This document shows, piece by piece, positions 9,818-16,651 of a stretch of DNA of 64,000 nt; position 1 is the first letter of the stretch, and the number at the start of each line of letters is the position of its first letter. A program made the position numbers and the translations under genes. The stretch covers positions 29,350-93,349 of the forward strand of contig NZ_ABCS01000030.1 of the NCBI RefSeq assembly GCF_000170895.1, read 5' to 3'. Under the pieces are notes generated by a model that searched no databases, was not told the DNA's origin, and worked only from the letters and a program-made list of their open reading frames with translations. Source of the stretch: Plesiocystis pacifica SIR-1. GTDB lineage: Bacteria; Myxococcota_A; Polyangia; Nannocystales; Nannocystaceae.

Positions 9818-10885
9818 ATGACCACCGGCCCCATCATCCCCGAGACGTCGTTCCACCCGCGACCCACCGGCTGGTACGCCGTCGCCACCTCGGCGGAGCT
9901 TCGGCCAGGATGTGTGCAATCGAAGGAGCTTTTTTCGCAGCGATTCGCGGTCTTTCGGAGCGAGGCCGGGGTCGCGTCGGTGCTCGGGGCGACCTGCCCT
10001 CACCTGGGCGCCGACCTGTCGCGGGGCCGCGTGTGCGGGGAGCACCTGCGCTGCCCCTTCCACGGCTTCGAGTTCGATCGCGCGGGTCGCTGCGCGGCGA
10101 TCCCCTCGGAAGGTCGGCCGCCCCCGCGGGCGCAGACCCGCAGCTTGCCGGTGCGCGAGCGCGAGGGGCTGATCCTCGCGTGGTGGGACGAGCACGGGCG
10201 GGCGCCGAGCTGGGAGCCGGCGGCGCTCGAGACCCAGGGCTGGTCGACCCTCCACACCCGCCGCTTCGAGCTGCGCGCGCACCCGCTGTCGACGAGCGAG
10301 AACAGCGTCGACCTGGCTCACTTCAGCTCGGTCCACGGCTTCGAAGCGCTCGAGGTGCTCGAGCCTGCTCGCGCCGAGGGTCCCTACTTGAGCGCGCGCT
10401 ACCGCTTCGTGCATCGCTTCGCGCGCCTGCCCGTGGAGAACCTGTTCCGCGTGCACCTGTGGGGCCTGGGCTACTCCCTGGTCGAGAACCTGACCCCCAG
10501 CCTCGGCTTGGCTACGCGGCTGTGGGTGCTGGCCACGCCCACGCGGCCGGGGCACATGGAGCTGCGGGTCGGGACCTCGACGCGCACGCGCCTGGCCGTC
10601 GTCGAGGGCGGCGAGCAGTCGCCGTGGTCTCCGGCGATCCGCGGGCGCTCGCTGGGTCGGGCGACGACGGAGCTGATCGCACGCTTCGCCCTGCGGACCC
10701 TCGCGGCCGACGTCAGCGCAGACTTCGACATCTGGTCGCACCGCACCCACGTCGAGCGCCCGGCCCTGGCCAAGGGCGACGGGGCCATCGCGCTCTACCG
10801 CCGCTGGGCCCGACAGTTCGACGTGTCTCCCGAGCCCCCCGCGAACCCTGGCCCGACCCTCCACACCTTGCGAGCCAGAGCATGA
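9818..10885 (+). CDS. Rieske [2Fe-2S] aromatic-ring/sterol-type oxygenase
   Basis: 355 residues with ATG at 9818; the GWYAV segment typical of the family start follows at about 18. The Rieske centre ligands are all present as C60-x-H62-x16-C79-xx-H82. The catalytic iron site NSVDLAHFSSVH gives Asn162, Asp165, His168 and His173, and a late Asp precedes DIWSHRTHVERP as in KshA-like enzymes. It would insert oxygen using electrons from an unidentified reductase. Its stop overlaps the next start (ATGA at 10882). The architecture resembles ketosteroid hydroxylase KshA and the bacterial sterol C-4 demethylase SdmA class; the substrate is inferred, not shown. Confidence 0.9.
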   Translation: MTTGPIIPETSFHPRPTGWYAVATSAELRPGCVQSKELFSQRFAVFRSEAGVASVLGATCPHLGADLSRGRVCGEHLRCPFHGFEFDRAGRCAAIPSEGRPPPRAQTRSLPVREREGLILAWWDEHGRAPSWEPAALETQGWSTLHTRRFELRAHPLSTSENSVDLAHFSSVHGFEALEVLEPARAEGPYLSARYRFVHRFARLPVENLFRVHLWGLGYSLVENLTPSLGLATRLWVLATPTRPGHMELRVGTSTRTRLAVVEGGEQSPWSPAIRGRSLGRATTELIARFALRTLAADVSADFDIWSHRTHVERPALAKGDGAIALYRRWARQFDVSPEPPANPGPTLHTLRARA

Positions 10886-11679
10886 CCATCACTCCGAGCT
10901 GGTACTTCATCGGTCTGGCCCGCGACGCGCGAGTCGGGGCGGCGCCTCGGCAGAGCGTCGTGGCCGATCGCCTGTTGACGCTGCGGCGCGGGCAAGACGG
11001 CGAGGCTCGGGCCGAGCTCGCCGGCGTGTCCCTGCCCGTGTGCGAGTACGGCCCCACCTTGCTCGCGTGGCTGGGCGGGGGCGAGCCGCGCTTTTCGGTG
11101 CCGAGCTTCAGCTGCGCGGGCTGGCTGCCGATGCGCTGGTTCCACGTCGACCTGCACACGCGCCCGGAGCTGGTCATGCGCGACCTCGCCGACATCGAGC
11201 ACTTCGAGACCGTGCACGGCTACGCGCAGATCGAGGTCGAGCAAGCGCTGGCCTACGAGGGCTCGGCGTGCACGATGAAGATGGCCTTTGGCTGGGACGT
11301 GGGCTTCGCCGGGCTGTACATCCCCTCGCGCCTGCGCAGCCGCGTCGACGGCCTCGGCGTGCAGCGGACCGAGGTCGAGTCCCTCGGCGGCCGCCTGACC
11401 AGCCGCCACCTCGTCATGCCCACGCCGCGCCTGGGCGGGGTGACGCGGGTGCACGCGGGCTACAGCGTCCGGCTCACGGACGAGGGCCCGCTCGCGCGCG
11501 CCGAGGCCGAGGTGCTGCTGCGCTACCTCGGCCGCTCCTACCGCCGCGATCTCGAGCGCGACGCCCAGCTGTGGCGGGGCGAGAGCAGCCACCGGCCCAC
11601 GCGGCGGCAGGCCATGGACGACTACCAGCGCTGGGTCGACTCGCTCGGCCAGGCTTCGGCCCAGGCGAGGGCTTCGTGA
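10882..11679 (+). CDS. Rieske-oxygenase-like catalytic subunit lacking the Rieske domain
   Basis: 265 residues, start ATG 10882 inside the preceding stop. The N-terminus (PSWYFIGLARD) aligns with the upstream enzyme's GWYAVATSAE, and LPVCEYGPTLLAW aligns with its LPVREREGLILAW, but the roughly 60 residues between that carry the CxH...CxxH cluster ligands are gone. The mononuclear iron site is intact as DLADIEHFETVH (Asp101, Asp104, His107, His112) and a late RDAQLW matches the third-ligand region. It therefore looks like a catalytic domain that must receive electrons from a partner's cluster. Its stop overlaps the P450 start (GTGA at 11676). Known precedent for a Rieske-less subunit is caffeine demethylase NdmC. 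Confidence 0.85.
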   Translation: MTITPSWYFIGLARDARVGAAPRQSVVADRLLTLRRGQDGEARAELAGVSLPVCEYGPTLLAWLGGGEPRFSVPSFSCAGWLPMRWFHVDLHTRPELVMRDLADIEHFETVHGYAQIEVEQALAYEGSACTMKMAFGWDVGFAGLYIPSRLRSRVDGLGVQRTEVESLGGRLTSRHLVMPTPRLGGVTRVHAGYSVRLTDEGPLARAEAEVLLRYLGRSYRRDLERDAQLWRGESSHRPTRRQAMDDYQRWVDSLGQASAQARAS

Positions 11680-13553
11680 CGACGGTCCGCAGCGAGCTGC
11701 CCATCGAGCTCGGCCTCGACGAAGCCTGGGCGCTGTTGACCGACTTTCGCGGGTGGTCGAGCTGGAACCCCTTCGTGGTCGGCGTGTCCGGGGCTCCCCG
11801 CCCCTCGCCGGGGGCTCGGGTGCACCTCGACATTCGCTGGGCCGACGGCTCGGGCACGCGGGCCGTCGACGAGATCACCGAGGTCGTCGAGCGGGGCACG
11901 CGACGCAGCTTCCGGTGGTCTTACCGGGGCGGTCTGCAGCGCGCCGGGTTGCTCCGGGTCGAGCGCGTCCTCGTGCTCGAGCAGACGGGTGCAGGCCGCT
12001 GCCGCTACCTGTCCGAAGAGCGCTTTTTCGGCCCCCTCGCGCCGGTCGTGCCGCTGGCCAAGATCCGCGAGAGCTCCGACCGCATGGCGGCAGCGTTCGC
12101 GGGGGCTTGCGCGCGTCAGGCCGAGCAGACCGAGCCTGTCGGTGAGGCGCCCTCCGGCTGCCCCTTCTCGGGCGCGTCGACGTCGAGCGGGCCTCGCTTT
12201 GGCGCCGAGCCGCCCATGGTCTCCGGCGCCTTGCCGCTCCTGGGGCACATGGCCGAGTTTCGCAGCCAGCACCGCGCCCTGTTCGAGCGCGGCCAACGAG
12301 AGCACGGGCCGGTGTTCGCCGTGGCCCTCGGCCCGTGGCGCTGCGCGGTCGTCTCGGGGCCCGAGGCCAACGCCGTGTTCTACGGCCGCACCGATCACGA
12401 GCTATTGACCGAGGGCCCCTACGCCTACCTGCGCAAGATGTTTGGGCGCGTGGGCCTGACCCAGACGCCCAAGGACTACGTGGCCGAGCGCCACATCCTG
12501 CGCGCGCCCTTCAAGGCTCGGCTCATGGAGGGCAACCTCGGCGTCATCGACGAGGTCGTGCTCCGGTTCATCGACGGCCTCGACGACGCGGGCGAGTTCG
12601 ACCTGGTCCCGACCGTCGAGGGGCTGCTCCAGGAGATCTCAGCGCGCGTGCTCATGGGCGAGGACTTCCACGCCCGCATGGACGCCGAGTTTTGGGCGCT
12701 CTACGGGGACCTGGCCGCGGGCCTCGACCAGGCGCTGCCGCCGTGGTTGCCCCTGCCTCGCTTCATCCGCCGGGACATCGCCCGGGCGCGGCTGCATCGC
12801 AAGCTCGGCGCGCTCATCGAGGAGCGGCGGGAGCTGTCCCGCCAAGGTCGGCAGCCCGAGGACCTGCTCCAAGCTCTCGTCGACGCGCGCTTGGAAGACG
12901 GCAGCGTCCTGCCCGTCGAGCGGGTCGTCGACTACGTCCTCGCCCTCGTGTTCGCGGGCTTCGAGACGACCACCGGGCACGCGGCTTGGGGGGTGATCTT
13001 GCTGCTGCAGCATCGGGTCCACCTCGAGCGCATCCGCGGACAGGTCGACGTTGCCCTCGAGGGGGTCGAGCGCATCGATCGCAAGGCGCTCGCGACCCTC
13101 GCTCCCGTCCGCGATGCCCTCCGCGAGACCGAGCGGATCATGCCTGTTGCCGACCGCCATGTTCGTCAGGCCGACGCTCCCGTCGAGATCGGCGGCTACA
13201 CGATTCCCGCTGGTTGGCTGCTCATGTCTGGCGTCGCCCTGACCCATCGCATGCCCGAGCTCTACGCGGAGCCCGAGGTCTACGACCCGCAGCGCTTTGA
13301 GCGGGGCGAAGGGAAGGGCAAGTTCACGCTCGTGGGCTTTGGTGGGGGGAGCCACCGCTGCACGGGGGTGACCTTGGCCTACAACGAGATGACGATCTTG
13401 CTCGCTCGCTTGGTTCAGCGTCTCGAGCTCGAGCTGGTCGCGCCGAAGGTTCCGGAGATCGCTGACACCATGGGGGTGCTTGGGCCGGAGCCGACGCGGG
13501 TTGGGTATCGGCGGAGGGTTTCGTCTGGGTTTGGTGAGGGGGGTCGGCTCTGA
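11676..13553 (+). CDS. SRPBCC domain fused to CYP51-like cytochrome P450
   Basis: 625 residues from a GTG that overlaps the previous stop. Residues 1 to about 150 form an SRPBCC (START-like) lipid-binding domain (ELGLDEAWALLTDF, SWNPFV, ending in a long amphipathic helix), followed by a short linker. Residues about 165-615 are a P450: I-helix AGFETTTGHA, ExxR as ETER, heme loop FGGGSHRCTG with Cys about 562. The I-helix neighbourhood, QHRVHLERI and the terminal VGYRRR resemble CYP51 sterol demethylases. No redox partner is fused. The final GFGEGGRL and stop are encoded by a dispersed repeat. The fusion suggests a bound hydrophobic substrate handed to the heme site. Confidence 0.88.
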   Translation: MTTVRSELPIELGLDEAWALLTDFRGWSSWNPFVVGVSGAPRPSPGARVHLDIRWADGSGTRAVDEITEVVERGTRRSFRWSYRGGLQRAGLLRVERVLVLEQTGAGRCRYLSEERFFGPLAPVVPLAKIRESSDRMAAAFAGACARQAEQTEPVGEAPSGCPFSGASTSSGPRFGAEPPMVSGALPLLGHMAEFRSQHRALFERGQREHGPVFAVALGPWRCAVVSGPEANAVFYGRTDHELLTEGPYAYLRKMFGRVGLTQTPKDYVAERHILRAPFKARLMEGNLGVIDEVVLRFIDGLDDAGEFDLVPTVEGLLQEISARVLMGEDFHARMDAEFWALYGDLAAGLDQALPPWLPLPRFIRRDIARARLHRKLGALIEERRELSRQGRQPEDLLQALVDARLEDGSVLPVERVVDYVLALVFAGFETTTGHAAWGVILLLQHRVHLERIRGQVDVALEGVERIDRKALATLAPVRDALRETERIMPVADRHVRQADAPVEIGGYTIPAGWLLMSGVALTHRMPELYAEPEVYDPQRFERGEGKGKFTLVGFGGGSHRCTGVTLAYNEMTILLARLVQRLELELVAPKVPEIADTMGVLGPEPTRVGYRRRVSSGFGEGGRL

Positions 13554-13722
13554 TGGAGAGCGGGCACGGGTCAAGGGGGTCGAATCCCCCGCTGTCGCCT
13601 GACGGCATGGGCTGTTTTGGTCTCCGTCGTCGCGGGTTGATGCGGGGGCTCAGGTTTCCCTGACCGCTTTGGCGGCTCCTTGCGCTGGGGGATCCGACCC
13701 CCTTGCCCCTTTTGTGCCCGTC
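13527..13722. mobile_element. MITE-like repeat with terminal inverted repeats
   Basis: Left arm 13561-13590 (GGGCACGGGTCAAGGGGGTCG then AATCCCCC) is matched by an inverted right arm at 13687-13722 (GGGGGATCCGACCCCCTTG, then GTGCCC). The outer 44 bases (13527-13570) reappear at 63957-63999, where 19 bases (GATGGAGAGCGGGCACGGG) are identical. It encodes no protein and overlaps the 3' end of the P450 gene. Confidence 0.6.
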
Positions 13723-13820
13723 ATGGTGGGGGGATCGGTGGCTCCGACTCGAGAGACCGCCGAACGCCTCGAAGCAGGTTTCCAAACTGCACCTCGTCCG
13801 GAGCGAACACGGACGGGACT

Positions 13821-14135
13821 CTATTGTCCGGTATCAGAGTCGCCTCCGTAGCACGCGCATCCCGGACTCGTGTTGCAGTTGTTGTTGACGGGGATGCACG
13901 AGTCGCCACAAGGTTTGGAGTCGGAGAGGCTGGTCTTCTGATGGAGAGAGTGCCGGCCATCACCACTTCAATCCTGCTGACCGGCGAAGGGAAGTGTCGC
14001 AGCATGTTCGGCCGCAGTGGTGAGGGTCTGGGCCCAACGACGCGCTGCGCCAGGTTTGTCCCTGGCGATGTAGTCAGCGATCTCTTGGAGGTCCCGGATC
14101 GCATCCGGAGACCAGCTCAGTGCGCGCTTCGCCAC
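13821..14135 (-). pseudogene. Truncated ParE/RelE-type toxin remnant
   Basis: Starting at GTG 14133-14135, which shares a base with the antitoxin stop, 55 codons read as a typical ParE N-terminus: LSWSPDAIRDLQEIADYI, then ARRWAQTL and LPFAG. A TGA at 13968-13970 stops it where the family normally has another 35-40 residues. Beyond the TGA the same frame runs to a TAG at 13821 and carries an unrelated Cys-rich segment (CGDSCI, CNTSPGCAC). This looks like a broken toxin joined to a fragment of another gene. Active toxin is unlikely. Confidence 0.65.
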
Positions 14136-14308
14136 TACTGTTTTGGCTCAGGGTAGCGCGCGTCGATCATCGTCAGTACGTCGGCGTGTGGGACACCCTC
14201 GCCAGCATCGAGCCGCGCGAGGCTGCGCTCGACTTTGGCCACGATGCGCTGCCGCTCGGTCTCACCGTCGGTGGGCGGGGGGGGCTTCGTGGCGCGCGCC
14301 TCAGGCAT
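14135..14308 (-). CDS. Putative antitoxin of a ParDE/RelBE-like pair
   Basis: 57 residues from ATG 14306-14308. The pattern ERQRIVAKVERSLARLDAGEGVPHADVLTMI matches the C-terminal part of CopG/Phd-type antitoxins, in which a helix followed by (D/E)AGxxVxHxxV docks on a ParE toxin. Its stop overlaps the start of the truncated toxin. It would be cytoplasmic and DNA-binding, but the N-terminus is Pro-rich and lacks an obvious ribbon-helix-helix, so it may be degenerate too. It lies between tRNA-Sec and a repeat element. Confidence 0.6.
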   Translation of the reverse strand: MPEARATKPPPPTDGETERQRIVAKVERSLARLDAGEGVPHADVLTMIDARYPEPKQ

Positions 14309-14382
14309 CAATCGATCGTAGCCGTGGATCTGCCTGGGGTCCAATGACGGTCGGGCCACCTGACCCCCCAACCAAAGAAAAA

Positions 14383-14476
14383 CGGAAATGCACAGGAATC
14401 GAACCTGCCCAGGACGCTCACGCGCCCCACACCGGTTTTGAAGACCGGGGGCCGCACCAGCTGGCCGTGCACTTCC
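14383..14476 (-). tRNA. selC: tRNA-Sec (UCA), selC
   Basis: 94 nucleotides on the minus strand. The 8-base acceptor stem pairs GGAAGTGC at the 5' end with GCATTTCC at the 3' end, followed by G as discriminator. The anticodon arm CCGGT-CTTCAAA-ACCGG carries UCA at positions 34-36. The extra arm is long (GTGGGGCGCGTGAGCGTC region) and the T arm ends GGTTCGATTCC. CCA is not encoded; a T-rich stretch follows. Long acceptor, long variable arm and UCA anticodon together identify the selenocysteine tRNA, so UGA can be read as Sec in this organism. selA, selB and selD are not in the window. Confidence 0.93.
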
Positions 14477-14524
14477 ACGAAGGCCCGATGACTTGCTGCC
14501 GCCGGGCCGAGCGAGGGGGAGGGC

Positions 14525-15199
14525 TCAGCCGCCGGCCATCGACGGGAAGCAGCTCATCGAGCACTCGTCGAGGTCGTTGACGTCGTCCTCGTCGATGTCG
14601 GCGCCGGTCCAGACCGAGTCGGCCTTGATGCGGAACACGTGCTTGGAGGTCATGCCGTCGCTGTCGAACAGGCCGTCGGGGAGGGTGACGTAGCGGTAGG
14701 TGCCGGAGGAGTCGGTCTCCTCGATGGTGATCTGGTGGGCGCCGCCACCGTCGCCGCCTTCGTCGCCGGCCTCGTCGCTGCCGCCGCTGTCGTTGTTGGT
14801 CGGGTTGCCGACGGGCGGGGGGGTCTCGCCGGGGGCGAACTCCTGCCAGACCATGGTCGAGTCGGTGAACTCGTAGGCGTAGCAGCGGCACTCCCACTCC
14901 GCGGAGTTCTTGTTGATGGTGCAGGTCGCCTCGTTGACGCTCGTGCTCGAGCCGGAGGCGAAGCAGTTGGCGGCGGCGACGACACCGTCGCCGGGGCTGA
15001 AGCGGAGCAGGAAGGTGTTCTTCCGGACCTGGTCGATCTGCGTGAAGGTCAGACCGTCGAGGGCGTAGGACTCGAGGGCCCAGACCCCCTCCTCCTCAAA
15101 GAGCTTGGTCTCTTCTTCCTTGCAGCTCGTGCCCAGGACCAGGGTCAGGGCGGAGAAGACGAGGGTGGACAAGGCAACGCGCGCGCTCGGCATCTTCAT
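14525..15199 (-). CDS. Hypothetical lipoprotein
   Basis: 224 residues. The start at 15199 (MKMPSARV) is chosen because GAAGGGA lies 9 bases upstream and a clean lipoprotein signal with lipobox LGTSC follows; the in-frame ATG 30 bases upstream lacks this. After the Cys comes an acidic linker, then a beta-rich domain with Cys pairs (ANCF, ATCT, EWECRCYAY), a Gly/Asp/Glu-rich low-complexity insert in the middle and a C-terminal VRTKxD-like strand region ending with ECSMSC. The fold was not recognised. It lies 48 bases upstream of tRNA-Sec on the same strand and is divergent from dnaJ. Confidence 0.85.
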   Translation of the reverse strand: MKMPSARVALSTLVFSALTLVLGTSCKEEETKLFEEEGVWALESYALDGLTFTQIDQVRKNTFLLRFSPGDGVVAAANCFASGSSTSVNEATCTINKNSAEWECRCYAYEFTDSTMVWQEFAPGETPPPVGNPTNNDSGGSDEAGDEGGDGGGAHQITIEETDSSGTYRYVTLPDGLFDSDGMTSKHVFRIKADSVWTGADIDEDDVNDLDECSMSCFPSMAGG

Positions 15200-15412
15200 G
15201 GTCAGAAATCCCTTCGAGAGCCCCATCACGAATCAGCCCGCGGGATGGGGGTGGGAGTTGAGGGGTCATATACCACACGGCCGCCCTGGGAGTGCATTTG
15301 GCTCCGGTCTGGCCCCTTGGCCTTCGCGAATGCGTCGAACCCACGCCATGCCGCCTGGGCAGGCTGGGCGCCTCCAAGTGGGTGGGTCACGAAAAGCCGG
15401 CTTCCACGCACG

Positions 15413-15441
15413 TTGACAGCCCCCAATGGCGGATCTAGCTT
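15413..15441 (+). promoter_or_regulatory. Promoter of dnaJ
   Basis: TTGACA at 15413-15418, 17 bases, then TAGCTT at 15436-15441. The GTG start of dnaJ lies 10 bases downstream, so the transcript would be nearly leaderless. Confidence 0.55.
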
Positions 15442-15451
15442 CCTGCGCGCG

Positions 15452-16564
15452 GTGTCCGCAAAGCGCGATTACTACGAGGTTCTCGGTGTCTCCCGTGATG
15501 CGGGTGCGCCCGAGATCAAGAAGGCCTACCGAAAGAAGGCCATGCAATATCACCCGGATCGCAATCCGGATGATGCCGAGGCCGAGGAGCGGTTCAAGGA
15601 GTGCGCCGAGGCCTTCGAGGTCTTGAGCGACCAGCAAAAGCGCCAGCTCTACGACCAGTTCGGTCACGAGGGCCCGCGCGGCGCCGGCTTCCAGGGCTTC
15701 TCGGGCTCCGAGGAGATCTTCTCCCACTTCGGCGATCTGTTCGGCGACCTGTTCGGCAACCTCGGCTTCGGCGGCGGCCCGCGGCGACGCGGCGGCCCCC
15801 AGCGCGGGGCGGACCTCAAGATGCTGCTCGAGATCCCCTTCATGGAGGCGGTCGAGGGCAGCGAGCGCGAGATCAGCGTGGCCAAGCGCGTCGAGTGTGA
15901 CACCTGCGACGGCTCCGGGGCCGCTCCGGGCACTTCGCCCGTGGCCTGCACCGAGTGTGGCGGTCGCGGCCAGGTCATCCACAGCCAGGGCTTCTTCCGG
16001 GTCCAGACCACCTGCCCCCGCTGCCGCGGCGCAGGCAAGATGATCGAGACCCCCTGTGGCGACTGCTCCGGCTCCGGCACCGTGCAAAAAGAGAGCACCC
16101 TGACCGTGCGCATCCCCGCCGGCATCGACGAGGGCCAGACCCTGCGCGTGCCCGGTGGCGGCCAGCCCGGGGCCCAGGGCGGCCCGCCCGGAAACCTCTA
16201 CGTCGTCATCCGCGTCGAGCCCGACGAGCGCTTCGAGCGGGAGGAGTACGACATCTTCAGCGACGTCGAGATCTCGATGTTCCAGGCGACCCTGGGCACC
16301 AAGGTCACCATCGACACCCTCGAGGGCGAGGAAGAGCTCGAGATCGAGGCCGGCACCCAGCCCGAGACCATCATCACCCGCCGCGGCAAGGGCATCCCCG
16401 TGCTGACCGGCCGGGGCAAGGGCGACCACCACGTGCGCGTGCGCGTGACCGTGCCCAAGAAGCTCAGCGGCGAGCAGGAAGACAAGCTGCGCGCCCTCGC
16501 ACAAGAGCTGGGCCTCGACGTGGCGGCCCGCAAAAAGGGCCTGCTGGGCTCGATCTTCGGCTGA
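15452..16564 (+). CDS. dnaJ: Chaperone protein DnaJ
   Basis: 370 residues, Hsp40 co-chaperone that stimulates DnaK. The start is GTG 15452 (VSAKRDYYEVLGV); codons upstream in frame are unrelated. The J domain with HPD near residue 34, a Gly/Phe-rich region (about 75-115), four zinc repeats CDTCDGSG, CTECGGRG, CPRCRGAG and CGDCSGSG (about 150-215) and the C-terminal substrate-binding domain are all present, so it is a full class I DnaJ. DnaK and GrpE are not adjacent. An isolated transcription unit that converges on pepD. Confidence 0.96.
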   Translation: MSAKRDYYEVLGVSRDAGAPEIKKAYRKKAMQYHPDRNPDDAEAEERFKECAEAFEVLSDQQKRQLYDQFGHEGPRGAGFQGFSGSEEIFSHFGDLFGDLFGNLGFGGGPRRRGGPQRGADLKMLLEIPFMEAVEGSEREISVAKRVECDTCDGSGAAPGTSPVACTECGGRGQVIHSQGFFRVQTTCPRCRGAGKMIETPCGDCSGSGTVQKESTLTVRIPAGIDEGQTLRVPGGGQPGAQGGPPGNLYVVIRVEPDERFEREEYDIFSDVEISMFQATLGTKVTIDTLEGEEELEIEAGTQPETIITRRGKGIPVLTGRGKGDHHVRVRVTVPKKLSGEQEDKLRALAQELGLDVAARKKGLLGSIFG

Positions 16565-16577
16565 CAGTCACGACCAA

Positions 16578-16624
16578 AGCTCTGGCGGAGGTGCGGACCC
16601 AGTCGGTCTCATCTCCGCCAAGCT
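16578..16624. terminator. Bidirectional hairpin terminator dnaJ/pepD
   Basis: AGCT-C-TGGCGGAG (16578-16590) pairs with CTCCGCCA-AGCT (16613-16624), 12 base pairs with one bulge, between the converging dnaJ and pepD genes. On the plus strand AATTTC follows. The location supports termination for both. Confidence 0.6.
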
Positions 16625-16651
16625 AATTTCAGGTTTCCGAACCGAACTCTA

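Noticed and set aside
13572..13592. GGGGG-TCGAAT-CCCCC resembling a tRNA T arm
   Set aside because: No acceptor, D or anticodon arm around it; it is one arm of the MITE-like inverted repeat, with the mirror copy at 13684.
13968..13970. TGA in the toxin frame as a possible selenocysteine codon
   Set aside because: The sequence after it does not continue the ParE family, so an ordinary broken gene is more likely.
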